Assembly (NCBI GenBank): GCA_014843695.1 | Contig: CM026404.1 | Span: 89,236,682-89,300,681 of the forward strand | Direction of reading: 5' to 3' | Length of the DNA stretch: 64,000 nt | Source: Archivesica marissinica | Lineage: Eukaryota; Mollusca; Bivalvia; Venerida; Vesicomyidae | Shown here: one piece after another, positions 10,105 through 20,419 of the stretch | Position numbering within the stretch: the first letter of the stretch is position 1 | How the letters are laid out: each line of letters starts with the position of its first letter | Made by a program: the position numbers and the translations under genes | The notes under the pieces: model-generated | The model's database searches: none | Told to the model about the DNA's origin: nothing | The model's input: the letters and a program-made list of their open reading frames with translations, nothing else

Positions 10105-10463
10105 ACGCGGACAGGTTTGTTTGTAGATAACCGCCTTTAAATACGCCCACTTTCCCCACACAGACTACCGCGATATATGTTCAATACAAACATAGCTCCA
10201 GTTTCATTTTATTAGCTGATTAAGGCGTTCAGTTACACAACTCTACACCCTGTCCCTTGATCACTTACAATTCGTGTACTTAAATCTGACATTTCCAATG
10301 TATCAATCGTCGGGGTTATGCAGTTTTATTGACAGTGTGAGTTTAGTATTTATGAAGTATGTAATGGGCTTTGATCTGGGGTTTGTTTTTGTATACATTT
10401 ATTTGTCCCCGCCCCCTGGTTAATAGAAGTATGCTAGTCATGTCATGTTTTATTGGATAGTGC
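10105..10463. other. No recognisable feature
   Basis: AT-rich sequence without an identified element. Confidence 0.5.
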
Positions 10464-10476
10464 AAGATACAACTTT

Positions 10477-10714
10477 GGAAGTCGTGATAGCGCAGTGGAT
10501 GCGCGTTCGCTTCAGGTGCGAAAGGTCCGGAGTTCGAGCCCCGCTGGAGCCGTTACGATTGTGCCCTTAGGCAAGGCATTTAAATTCCACGTTGCCTCTT
10601 CTCTCTCCCTCGTGGCGATGGATTCCATCAGGAATGAGGTCTCGAGAGTGATTAATATAAGTTGTAAGAACTTGCTTCACACTCGAGCTAAAATAAAGTT
10701 GTATAAACTAACCT
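10477..10714 (+). mobile_element. SINE-A, full length with target duplication
   Basis: Complete head (TAGCGCAGTGG; GAGTTCGAGCCCCG), body (GTGCCCTTAGGCAAGGC, CTCGTGGCGATGGATTCC) and tail (GAGTGATTAATATAAGTTG, then CTCGAGCTAAAATAAAG). Flanked by AAGATACAACTTT at 10464-10476 and 10715-10727, a perfect 13-bp duplication, so a fairly young insertion. Confidence 0.95.
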
Positions 10715-10907
10715 AAGATACAACTTTACCCTCCTAAGCCAAATAGTGAACTTTTTTAGACAATATTTCTTATATTCAGGATCACACTTGTGGATTCCCT
10801 CCCATATCACAGCAAAGCAGCATATTCTGTTCCACTCTTCAATATGTATCTATCAGGCAATACAAAGAACAGACCGTTAACCTAATAAACTGATAAATTA
10901 TAATTAT

Positions 10908-11208
10908 GTGTGTGTTTTACGTTTATTTATCGTCGCTACCGGTTGCCCATATGAGCGACGCCTCCTGAAGAGATTAGTCATTTTAGATTTTTGGAGGATA
11001 GTGCAATGATACAGACAGTGACCCATTCCAGAGTCTCGTCTCCTCTGGTTCGTATACGTGCACGGTGTAAAGCACCGACATGAGACCTCGGTTTAAAGTC
11101 CCATCTGAAAGACTGTTAATTTTATTAGGGTTAGACGGGGGATTGAACCTGTGATCCCTGGATTACCAGTCCATCGTGTTACCACTGGACTACAGATCCG
11201 TCTGTAAG
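10908..11208 (-). mobile_element. SINE-C, full length with target duplication
   Basis: Minus-strand head TGTAGTCCAGTGGTAACACG and B box ACAGGTTCAATCCCCC, body CGAGGTCTCATGTCGGTGC, tail GGCAACCGGTAGCGACGATA. Flanked by AAATTATAATTAT at 10895-10907 and 11209-11221. Confidence 0.95.
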
Positions 11209-11339
11209 AAATTATAATTATACATGTATATAAATATTAGTTCTTGCAGCTTAAATATCTTATTTCCCATGCCAGTCTTGCTGGTCATTGCGCTATTCCA
11301 TGTTTTAATTTGTTGATGGTCTCGTGGTAGATTGACGTA

Positions 11340-11412
11340 ATTGCTCATTGTAGTCCGTATATGTGACGGCATTGTAGTCCGTATATGTGACGGCATTGTA
11401 GTCCGCATATGA
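11340..11412. repeat. Small outlying cluster of the 24-bp satellite
   Basis: Three units of TTGTAGTCCGTATATGTGAC then GGCA, the same repeat that fills 13.1-16.0 kb. It sits 1.7 kb away from the main array. Confidence 0.88.
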
Positions 11413-11463
11413 CATGAAATAGTGCACACATTTATCTCATTAAATAACGTATATTAGATAGTC

Positions 11464-11465
<2 letters not shown>

Positions 11466-11496
<31 letters not shown>

Positions 11497-11545
11497 TAAT
11501 AGTAGTAATAATAATAATAATAAATAATAATAATATTAATAATAA
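11466..11545. repeat. AAT microsatellite
   Basis: Runs of AAT with a few AAC and AGT interruptions. Confidence 0.95.
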
Positions 11546-12575
11546 GTATATCATGTTTTAAGCATTATTAGTATTATCCAGAAGACGCTCTAGTTCCATT
11601 TTACACGTCCGGTGTAGACGACTGATACATGAGACATCGGTTTACATCGGCGTAGCTTTCTATAGGCCGTGTAGGCCGTGGCCTACACTTTCCCCCGAAA
11701 AAAATAGAAATGCCAAATCTGCAACAAAAGGCCAGGCCAGGGTTAAATTATATACGCTATAAATAGTATTCCTGGGGACGACCCCCGGACCCCCTCCCGT
11801 CTTAAGTTTTAAGTTGGCCTACACATCGATTCCAGCCAAGCTACGCTCCTGGTTTATATTCAGTTTTAAAGTCGGACTAGATGGAGGATCGGCGCGGACC
11901 CGTCTATTGTACGTTACAAGTTATAATTATTATACAAATACACCTATATACGTGCACAGTACAGGAGCACTTGTCCTGTCATAGTATTGCCTTAATGTCT
12001 ATTGAACACGCTCACATCATAAATTACACTTTGTGGTTTTGATTATTGTAAGATTATGACAGCCATTTCAGACAGATCGTGTTCATGTTCATATAGATTT
12101 TCCGACATAATGGGTACAATAGCTTTTTATGAAAAGTATTGGCGTGAAATTAAATGTTGAGGTAAATACGGGCATAGGTATATAGATCAGCTTCAGGCTA
12201 TGAACCATTACCAACTTACAAGAAGTCGGTCACAGATGCAAATATGTAAAACATGCATTTGCAAAATGATTTTACACTGTGGTTAGACATTAAAAAAAAA
12301 TATATACGAAATGCACACATTAGCTAATCGAAACAAGTGTAGCTTGACAATGGCGGGAACCCGAGCTATCTTCGAGGTCACCGGATATACTAGCTTGCAT
12401 GCTTTTCTTGTGTTTTTCACTTTTTACCAGTTATTTAATACCGACACGTTTGGTCACACGGTGTAATTGCAAAAGTTAGTAACGACGAAAGATCCGCGAT
12501 GTCCCTGTGTGCAGTCATGTTCGAGCACTGAACTTCAATAGCATTCAATGGACACATGCCAGTATGGTAGGTTCC
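11546..12575. other. Mostly unassigned, with a possible dispersed element at 11,650-11,865
   Basis: At 11,650-11,865 the ends are inverted (GCGTAGCTT... GTGTAGGCC against GGCCTACAC... AAGCTACGC) around GGGGACGACCCCCGGACCCC, a pattern seen in many dispersed metazoan repeats. The remainder to 12,575 holds nothing I recognise. Confidence 0.4.
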
Positions 12576-12581
12576 TCACAT

Positions 12582-12878
12582 ATAGGTCTCCGTGGCCCAT
12601 TGGTTAAGGCGTCCGCCTACGGAGCGGGAGGTCGAAGGTTCGAATCTCGTCAGGGATTTGTTCTGATATGGCCGGTTGGTGAGCCGCCAGCTAGTTAAAT
12701 AATGGTTACCGATTGCCTACCAGCATGGCGTCTGGCATACAAGCATAGGATTCGGGAAGTACTGATGTTCATAAAAAAGAGGTGTCTCATAAGTCAGGAA
12801 TGGCTGGCCCTTTAAATAGGGGTGACACTATAAATAAAGAAACACTTTACTTTTACTTTTTACTTTACTTATAGGAAT
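12582..12878 (+). mobile_element. SINE-E, Arg-tRNA-like head
   Basis: Head GTGGCCCATTGGTTAAGGCG (A box) and CGAAGGTTCGAATCTCG (B box); the anticodon-like arm TCCGC/GCGGG has loop CTACGGA, giving ACG (Arg). The acceptor pairing GTCTCCG/CAGGGAT has a mismatch and two G-U pairs, so it is not a functional tRNA. A body follows and ends in AATAAAGAAACACTTTAC plus a CTTTTA microsatellite. Only copy in this window. Confidence 0.65.
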
Positions 12879-12894
12879 CAAATATAATATGCCT

Positions 12895-12968
12895 GCTGGG
12901 ATGCAAACCTACAGTAGCAAGGGGAGCGTGGTTTGAAGTCAAACGACCTTACCCACCAGTGCCCGTGG
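12895..12968 (-). mobile_element. SINE-D head fragment
   Basis: Minus strand shows the head region GGTAAGGTCGTTTGACTTC and TGTAGGTTTGCATCC, matching SINE-D heads at 17.6 and 29.9 kb. Body missing. Confidence 0.55.
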
Positions 12969-13115
12969 TTATAACGCTTTTCTCAGATCTCAAGCTCAAG
13001 TGATTTGATTGGTTGATTCTGAGTTTACTGTCAGCTGAACGAATCAGAAGCTTGAGACTGAGTTTTGAGATTGGAGAAAGCTTTATAACCTCCAGGCTAG
13101 GTCCCCAGGCTGGGT

Positions 13116-14873
13116 GACGACACTGAAGTCCGCATATGTGACGACACTGAAGTCCGCATAGGTGACGACACTGAAGTCCGTATAGGTGACGACACTGAAG
13201 TCCGTATAGGTGACGACACTGAAGTCCGCATAGGTGACGGCACTGCATTCCGTATAGATGGCTTCACTGAAGTTCGTATAGGTGACGGACTTGTAGTCCG
13301 TATATGTGACGACATTGTTGTCCGTATAGGTGACGGCAGTGTAGTCCGTATATGTGACGACATTGTAGTCCGTATAGGTGACGGCATTGTAGTCCGTATA
13401 GGTGACGGTATTGTAGTCCGTAGGCCTATAGGAGACGGTATTATAGTCCGTATAGGTGACGGTATTGTAGTCCGTATAGGTGACGGTATTGTAGTCCGCA
13501 TAGGTGACGGCATTGTAGTCCGTATATGTGACGGCACTGTAGTCCCCATAGGTGACGGCATTGTAGTCCGTATAGGTGACGGCATTGTAGTCCGTATAGG
13601 TGACGGTATTGTAGTCCGTATAGGTGACGGCATTGTAGTCCGTATAGGTGACGGTATTGTAGTCCGTATAGGTGATGGTATTGTAGTCCGTATATGTGAC
13701 GGTATTGTAGTCCGTATATGTGACGGCATTGTAGTCCGTATAGGTGACGGCATTGTAGTCCGTATAGGTGACGGTATTGTAGTCCGTATAGGTGACGGTA
13801 TTGTAGTCCGTATATGTGACGGCATTGTAGTCCGTATAGGAGACGGTATTGTAGTCCGTATAGGTGACGGCATTGTAGTTCGTATAGGTGACGGCATTGT
13901 AGTCTGTATAGGAAACGGTATTGTAGTCCGTATAGGTGACGGTATTGTAGTCCGTATAGGTGACGGCATTGTAGTCCGTATAGGTGACGGCATTGTAGTC
14001 CGTATAGGTGACGGCATTGTAGTCCGTATATGTGACGGCATTGTAGTTCGTATAGGTGACGGTATTGTAGTCCGTATAGGTGACGGTATTGTAGTCCGTA
14101 TATGTGACGGCATTGTAGTCCGTATATGTGACGGTTTTGTAGTTCGTATATGTGACGGCATTGTAGTCCGTATAGGTGACGGTATTGTAGTTCGTATAGG
14201 TGACGGTATTATAGTCCGTATAGGATACGGTATTGTAGTCCGTATAGATGACGGTATTGTAGGCATTGTAGTCCGTATAGGTGACGGTATTATAGTCCGT
14301 ATAGGTGACGGCATTGTAGTCCGTATAGGTGACGGTATTGTAGTTCGTATAGGTGGCGGCATTGTAGTCCGTATAGGTGACGGTATTATAGTCCGTATAG
14401 GTGACGGTATTGTAGGCATTGTAGGCCGTATAGGTGACGGCATTGTATGCATTGTAGTTCGTATAGGTGACGGCATTGTAGTTCGTATAGGTGACAGCAT
14501 TGTAGGCAGTGTAGTTCGTATAGGTGACGGTATTGTAGTCCGTATAGGTGACGGCATTGTAGTCCGTATAGGTGACGGCATTGTAGTCCGTATAGGTGAC
14601 GGTATTGTAGTTCGTATTGGTGGCGGCATTGTAGTCCGTATAGGTGACGGCATTGTAGTCCGTATAGGTGACGGTATTGTAGTCCGTATAGGTGACGGTA
14701 TTGTAGTCCGTATATGTGACGGTATTGTAGTCCGTATATGTGACGGCATTGTAGTTCGTATATGTGACGGCATTGTAGTCCGTATAGGTGACGGTATTGT
14801 AGTTCGTATAGGTGACGGTATTGTAGTCCGTATAGGTGACGGTATTGTAGTCCGTATAGGTGACGGTTTACTA
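13116..14873. repeat. 24-bp satellite, main block
   Basis: About 73 units of GTAGTCCGTATAGGTGACGG then TATT or CATT. The left edge is more diverged (ACACTGAAGTCCGCATAGG), as expected of an array margin. Units alternate GGTGAC and TGTGAC variants in clusters. A 558-residue minus-strand frame rich in SPIRTTMP repeats results from the 24-bp period; no start context or domain supports it. Confidence 0.93.
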
Positions 14874-15109
14874 GCACAACTCTTGTATTCAGTCTCTTTG
14901 TTAATTACAATCTAGTCTTATGCGGAGGGCCGTAACTAATGTTGTTAAAACTTGTGGCCCAACCCATTTGCTTCAACATATAATGACAATCCTTGAGCAA
15001 ACAATGCCACAAATCATGCATTATGGATAGTTATACATGTTTGTTCATTTGTTTTGTATTGTACATTGTATATATAGAATGCAATAAAATATGATTAAAC
15101 TAAACTAAA
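14874..15109 (+). mobile_element. LINE 3' tail inserted into the 24-bp satellite
   Basis: Contains GGAGGGCCGTAACTAATGTTG, CTTGTGGCCCAACCCATTTG and ends GCAATAAAATATGATTAAAC (polyadenylation-like signal plus ACTAA repeats). The same tail at 19,909-20,089 has a 21-bp target duplication. Here it separates two halves of one satellite. ACTAG occurs at both borders and may be the duplication. Confidence 0.75.
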
Positions 15110-16030
15110 CTAGTCCGTATAGGTGACGGTATTGTAGTCCGTATAGATGACGGTATTGTAGTCCGTATAGATGACGGTATTGTAGGCATTGTAGTCCGTA
15201 TAGGTGACGGCATTGTAGGCATTGTAGTTCGTATAGGTGACAGCATTGTAGGCAGTGTAGTTCGTATAGGTGATGGTATTGTAGTCCGTATAGGTGACGG
15301 CATTGTAGTCCGTATAGGTGACGGCATTGTAGTCCGTATAGGTGACGGTATTGTAGTTCGTATAGGTGGCGGCATTGTAGTCCGTATAGGTGACGGCATT
15401 GTAGTCCGTATAGGTGACGGCATTGTAGTCCGTATAGGTGACGGCATTGTAGTCCGTATATGTGACGGCATTGTAGTTCGTATAGGTGACGGCATTGTAG
15501 TTCGTATAGGTGACGGTAATGTAGTCCGTATATGTGACGGCATTGTAGTCCGTATAGTTGACGGCATTGTAGTCCGTATAGGTGACAGCATTGTAGTCCG
15601 TATATGTGACGTCATTGTAGTCCAGATAGGTGACAGCATTGTAGTCCGTATAGGTGACGGCATTGTAGTCCGTATAGGTGACAGCATAGTAGTCCGTATA
15701 TGTGACGGCATTGTAGTCCGTATAGGTGACGGCATTGTAGTCCGTATAGGTGACGGCATTGTAGTCCGTATAGGTGACGGTATTGTAGTTCGTATAGGTG
15801 GCGGTAATGTAGTCCGTATAGGTGACAGCATTGTAGTCCGTATATGTGACGGCATTGTAGTCCGTATAGGTGACGGCATTGTAGTCCGTATAGGTGACGG
15901 CATTGTAGTCCGTATAGGTGACGGCATTGTAGTCCGTATAGGTGACGGCGTTGTAGTCCGTATAGGTGACGGTATTGTAGTCCTTATATGTGACGACATT
16001 GTAATGCGCATAGGTGACGGATTTGAAAAA
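15110..16030. repeat. 24-bp satellite, second block
   Basis: About 37 units of the same repeat as 13.1-14.9 kb, with occasional 12-bp half units (GTAGGCATT). The right margin at 15,990-16,030 decays into diverged units. The minus-strand frames (359 and 333 residues) are repeat artefacts. Confidence 0.92.
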
Positions 16031-16637
16031 GTGCAAAAAAAACCACCGAGTTGTTCTCTCCTTATACTGTGTGTATTTACATTTAGAGGATTGCGCACGG
16101 AGAGATAACAAATCTCTTCGCTTGTATTTGACATAAGCAAAATGCTTGATTCTATCCCAAAATGCTGTATCAATATCAATCTATAATGTGTATCCTGTTC
16201 TCACTCATACACACACGCAACGCATGCGCACATACACACACCGGAATACTAGGAATACTAATACTCAGAACATCAGAAGAACCCTAGAATCGCTATATTG
16301 CTTTTTTCCTTAATTGGAAAAATGAAAATGTCTCATTGTTTTCACACCAGAAACCATTTACAAAGTTAATGCTCATTTTACAAGTGAATATCCATAGAGG
16401 GAGGTAATTTACAAATAATAATATGACAGTTCAGTTGTGTGCAGAATTCTTCGTTAAATCTCATCATCCAGAGGTCACACTGCACCCTCGAAATATAATT
16501 CAAGCTTGATTATCCAATGTGCATTATGGCGTAGGCCCATGCTTCTGATCGGTAAACATTTGTACAAGAACAGCAATATCCGTACATTTTTCTTTCTGTG
16601 CAATTTGGTAGTATATAAGAAGTTACGCCCTTGGTAA
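16031..16637. other. No recognisable feature
   Basis: Contains a CACACA/GCATGCGC-rich stretch at 16,207-16,242. No gene supported. Confidence 0.5.
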
Positions 16638-16648
16638 GTGTAAGACGG

Positions 16649-16937
16649 ATTTACATACGGATCTGTAGTCCAGTGGTAACACGCTGGACTGGTCACAGGT
16701 TCGATCCCCCGTCTAACCCTAATACAATTAACAGTCTTTCAGGTGGGACGTTACACCGAGGTCTCGTATCGGTGCTTTACACCGTGCACGTAAAATAACC
16801 AGAGGAGATTCTGGAATGGGTCTCTGTCTGTATCATTGCACTATCCCCCAACCCTCTAAAATGACTAATCTCTTCAGGAGGCGTCGCTCATGTGGGCAAC
16901 CGGTAGCGACGGTAAATAATCGTGAAAACACACGTAA
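16649..16937 (+). mobile_element. SINE-C, first of a tandem pair
   Basis: Head TGTAGTCCAGTGGTAACACG with a deletion of GTAATCCAGGGATCG in the anticodon-like arm, B box present, complete body and tail. Target-like GTGTAAGACGG precedes it at 16,638-16,648. Confidence 0.9.
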
Positions 16938-16948
16938 ATGTAAGACTG

Positions 16949-17252
16949 ATTTACAGTCGGATCTGTAGTCCAGTGGTAACACGTTGGACTGGTAATCAAG
17001 GGATCGCAGGTTCGATCCCCCGTCTGATCATAATAAAATTAACAGTCTTTCAGGTGGGACGTTAAACCGAGCCGAGGTCTCGTGTCTGTGTTTTACACCG
17101 TGCACGTAAATGAACTAGAGGAGACTCTAGAATGGGTCTCTGTCTGTATCATTGTACTATCCTCCAAAAATCTAAAATGTCTAATCTCTTCAGGAGGCGT
17201 CGCTCATATGGGCAACCGGTAGCGACGATAAATAAACGTAAAGCACACACAC
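16949..17252 (+). mobile_element. SINE-C, second of a tandem pair
   Basis: Complete copy directly behind the first. ATGTAAGACTG at 16,938-16,948 and GTGTAAGACGG at 17,253-17,263 are the second and third copies of the same 11-bp site, so two insertions used one target. Confidence 0.9.
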
Positions 17253-17331
17253 GTGTAAGACGGTGATCACCGCCCCTTAGTATATCTCTCAATATACCGA
17301 ACATTTTAAGGAAGAGCATCATTGAGCTTTG

Positions 17332-17600
17332 CTGTTTGTTTGTTTTCTGTGTTTAAGCTCACACCAGTATGTTAGGTTATATGGCGACTCTCCAGTTGTT
17401 ATTGGTGGAGAAATACCCCGTGTGTCCCCCAGAGCAGTATTTCATGCACGGGTGGGTAACCCAAGTAGAACCACCAACCTTCTTCAATCCAGCTGGATAG
17501 CTTCAATATTGGAAAGAATTCGACAGCCCTGGTGAGATGCGAACCTACATGGTCGAGGTGCAAATGATTTGAAATCAACGGCCTTACCCATTCTCGGTCT
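17332..17600 (-). mobile_element. SINE-D, nearly complete
   Basis: Minus strand: head GAATGGGTAAGGCCGTTG, B-box-like TGTAGGTTCGCATC, body GTCGAATTCTTTCC, then GAAGGTTGGTGGTTCTAC and tail GTCGCCATATAACC, ending in AAACAAACAAAC. It provides a single-copy reference for the 24-bp and 38-bp arrays at 7.7-9.4 kb. Confidence 0.75.
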
Positions 17601-17614
17601 CATTCGTGTCTTTA

Positions 17615-18022
17615 GTTATAAGTAATAAGTCTCCAAATTTATACAAACATTTTTATAGCTTGAATATTGTTTTTAAAGCTTGACCAGATCACATGCATTG
17701 TCATGGTCAATGAGCCACAGGTCGTAAATATTATTCCTAAATAGGTAAAATTCCTGACAATCTCAAGTATATGTAACAGTAGATTTGTTCATAGTTTATA
17801 CACATTTATTTTAGCTCGATTGCGAAACAAGTTCTTATAACTTATATTAATCACTCTCGATACCTCATTCCTGATGGAATCCATCGCAACGAGGGAGAGA
17901 GAAGAGGCAATGTGGAATTTAAATGCCTTGCCTAAGGGCACAATCGTAACGGCTCCAGCGGGGCTCGAACTCCGGGCCTTTCGCACATGAAGCGAACGCG
18001 CTACCACTGCGCTATTCACGTA
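17615..18022 (-). mobile_element. SINE-A carrying a 3' transduced flank
   Basis: The SINE occupies 17,797-18,022 on the minus strand. Its 3' side continues for about 175 bp (17,622-17,796) with sequence nearly identical to the 3' flank of another SINE-A at 21.3-21.7 kb. The whole unit is bounded by ATTCGTGTCTTTA at 17,602-17,614 and 18,023-18,035, a perfect 13-bp duplication. It was therefore inserted as one read-through transcript. Confidence 0.88.
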
Positions 18023-18035
18023 ATTCGTGTCTTTA

Positions 18036-18538
18036 ATACCGTGCAACTATAAATATAACTGAGATACACAGATGTATACATAATATTACATATTCTATAC
18101 CTAGAACATATGGTGCTTGATAAAAATCAAATACATTGATGCTTGTGACATTAATATATATCACATATAAAACTTATACCTGTTTTAAGTTCATCAATTT
18201 TATGTTTATGTCATTGATAATTGGATATGAAGTATTAAAACATCTAATCAGACATGCGTGCCTTGACGGAACACACACAGTGGAGACATTTATGCAAAAG
18301 TAAATTGAAACTGCCTAAAATGATATCTCAATGCTCGACTTTAAAATAATATTTTGTCGTTACTGACTCTTGAGATGATATGTGATGGTATTTAGTCCTC
18401 CCTAATACCACACTAGATGCCGGGTTACACGAGATCTACTGTAAGCTATTCAGTCAGCAAGTTCGTATTGTTTAAAGTCTCCTTATGCGTTTGTTTCTTC
18501 AGTTGGAAAAATAATACTTTCATATACAAATGTGTGTA
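18036..18538. other. No recognisable feature
   Basis: AT-rich; no element or gene that I can support. Confidence 0.5.
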
Positions 18539-18539
18539 A

Positions 18540-18770
18540 AGTCGTGATAGCGCAGTGGATGCGCGTTCGCTTCAGGTGCGAAAGGTCCGGAGTTCGAGCC
18601 CCAGTTACGAGTGTGCCCTTAGGCAAGGCATTTAAATGCCACGTTGCCTCTTCTCTCTCTTTCTCTCTCTCTCGTGGCGATGGATTCCACCAGGAATGAG
18701 GTCTCGAGAGTTATTAATATAAGTTGTATGAACTTGTTTCGCAATCGAGATAAAATAAATTTGTATAAAT
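18540..18770 (+). mobile_element. SINE-A
   Basis: Complete head TAGCGCAGTGG and GAGTTCGAGCCCC, with about 18 bp missing just after the B box, and an expanded CTCTCTTT run in the body. TATACAAAT occurs near both ends and may be the target duplication. Confidence 0.85.
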
Positions 18771-18891
18771 TATACAAATTTATCCTAGTGGTAACTTTAG
18801 TAAACCACCATTTACAGTTATTGGTGATATTGTAAAAAATACCTATTCCTTGTACTAGCTATATCCCCCAGAAAGGGGGAAACATATGATA

Positions 18892-19073
18892 CAGTCTACA
18901 TCCGCTATGTCAAAGTCGATTATGTCGAATTCTCCGGTTATCGTATTAAAGTCCCGATTCAGACACTATCATTGTACATATAACCGGCTCCGTTTATATC
19001 TAATTTCGTTAAGTGAAACTTCGGTTATGTCGAAGTATTCGGTCCGGCGGAATTCGACATAGACTGTAGACTG
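18892..19073. mobile_element. pogo/Tigger-like MITE, copy 1
   Basis: Starts CAGTCTACATCCGCTATGTC and ends with its near-complement CGACATAGACTGTAGACTG; TA on each side (18,890-91, 19,074-75). Subterminal repeats of TTATGTCGAA occur in both orientations. TA duplication, CAGTC ends and such subterminal repeats are typical of pogo-type Tc1/mariner relatives. Confidence 0.75.
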
Positions 19074-19204
19074 TATGTTGAAATAAACAAGCCAGTAAAT
19101 TATGTTCTGTAGTTATTTGCGTATGAATATATCGTGTAGCGTATGTTTATACTAAGCAAAGGTCGTGGCTATTTTTCATGCATTTATGTTGGACATAAGC
19201 TGCA

Positions 19205-19420
19205 TTAAATCGAGCTGATGCTGCAACGTCTAGTAACGCACCAACAGCTTAGTTCATATAGCGGCTGGTATTGGTGGAGGATGACCCAGGCTCTCTCTTA
19301 GACAAGTAGTTCCGGCACGAACTGTACCTGAGTAAAACCACAGACCTTCTGCAAGCCAGCAGTTGAACGAATTTGACAATCCCAGTGGAATTCAAACACA
19401 CAGCGTTGAGAGGAAAGACA
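19205..19420 (-). mobile_element. SINE-D, head truncated
   Basis: Minus strand body: TGTGTTTGAATTCCACTGGG, TTGTCAAATTCGTTC, GAAGGTCTGTGGTTTTAC and 3' CTATATGAACTAAGCTGTTG. The A-box side of the head is missing. Confidence 0.65.
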
Positions 19421-19887
19421 TTTTAATTAATTACAAAGTTTTAGACTAGGCGTAATTGCGTTTTTTAATTAAAATATATTTTTCCAACAAACAAAATATA
19501 AATGTCAAAAGCTCGTCCATTACGCCTTCATGCTTTACATAACTGTGCTAATAATTTCATAATTTGTGATATATTTGTTCATCTTGTTGTTCCGAGCATG
19601 AATGACATACGTGGATTTATGTATGAATACATAGAGAAGCTCTTGTTTGAAGTCTCGTCCGAGTAATCCGCAGTCGATCATAAAAACAAGTGCCAATGAC
19701 AGTGGATAAGACATTTGTGTGACTTTAACCTCAGAAGTGATGCGGTTTGAAAATACGCATGTGTCCGCGGTATTATAGCGAGACAGTAAATAATGAAAAT
19801 TACATGCAAATGACCTGCGTAAGAATACAGCAGTTATTCTAGTCTCACGAACATTCGTAAGGTATTCAAATAGGACACACATAGCTG
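19421..19887. other. No recognisable feature
   Basis: A 115-residue minus-strand frame (19,535-19,882) begins MCVLFEYLTNVRETRITAVF; I recognise no domain and coding potential is unsupported. Confidence 0.45.
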
Positions 19888-19908
19888 ATATACAATTAAT
19901 TTACGAAT

Positions 19909-20089
19909 TGGGGAGGGCACTAGCTAATGTTGGTAAAACTTGTTGCCCAACCCATTTGCTTCTAGATTTTATTCGTGCACTGTGCAAGTATAAGCATAGC
20001 ATTGCAGTTGTATCAGTTTGCTTATATATTTACCATGTTTATATTTGTAATTGTATTGTATATAAATAAGCAATAAAATATGATTAAAA
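19909..20089 (+). mobile_element. 5'-truncated LINE tail with 21-bp target duplication
   Basis: Reads GGAGGGCACTAGCTAATG, GCCCAACCCATTTGCTTC and ends GCAATAAAATATGATTAAAA. Flanked by a perfect 21-bp duplication (19,888-19,908 and 20,090-20,110, beginning ATATACAATTAATTTACG). A long duplication and A-rich end fit target-primed reverse transcription. Confidence 0.9.
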
Positions 20090-20211
20090 ATATACAATTA
20101 ATTTACGAATCTACCATCTTTATTTAACAGTTAGCATGTTCCCAGATCAACGCTCCCTTGCCGTGGTAAGCGCCTACTATATGGCAGAGCTACGCGCTTG
20201 CTATCCATATA

Positions 20212-20397
20212 CAGTCTACATACGTTATGTCAAATTCGGTTATGTCGAATTCTCCGGTTATCTCGAAGTGCTGTTTTAGACACTATCATTTTACATATAA
20301 CTAGCTCTGTTTATATCGAATTTCGTTAAGTCAAACTTCGGTTATGTCGAAGTATTTTGTTCGGTCCAACGGAATTCGACATAACGGGTGTAGACTG
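20212..20397. mobile_element. pogo/Tigger-like MITE, copy 2
   Basis: Same family as 18,892-19,073: CAGTCTACATACGTTATGTC at the left and the complement of CAGTCTACACCCGTTATGTC at the right. Left TA is intact; the right flank has changed to TT. About 80-85% like copy 1 by eye. Confidence 0.75.
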
Positions 20398-20419
20398 TTC
20401 TGTAATCCTAAATTAAAAA

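Noticed and set aside
12582..12655. Functional tRNA-Arg(ACG) gene
   Set aside because: Pol III boxes and an anticodon arm are present, but acceptor and T stems mispair and a SINE-like body with a microsatellite tail follows.
13097..14773. 558-residue Pro/Thr/Arg-rich minus-strand frame
   Set aside because: The 24-bp period keeps the frame open. Looks mucin-like by composition but has no start context, no flanking exon and the paired strand is open too.
16660..16725. Functional tRNA-Thr(GGT) genes at SINE-C heads
   Set aside because: T-arm pairing is poor, acceptor pairing is displaced, and every copy continues into the same SINE body.
19535..19882. 115-residue minus-strand frame as a gene
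   Set aside because: No motif or splice context that I can support; left unassigned.
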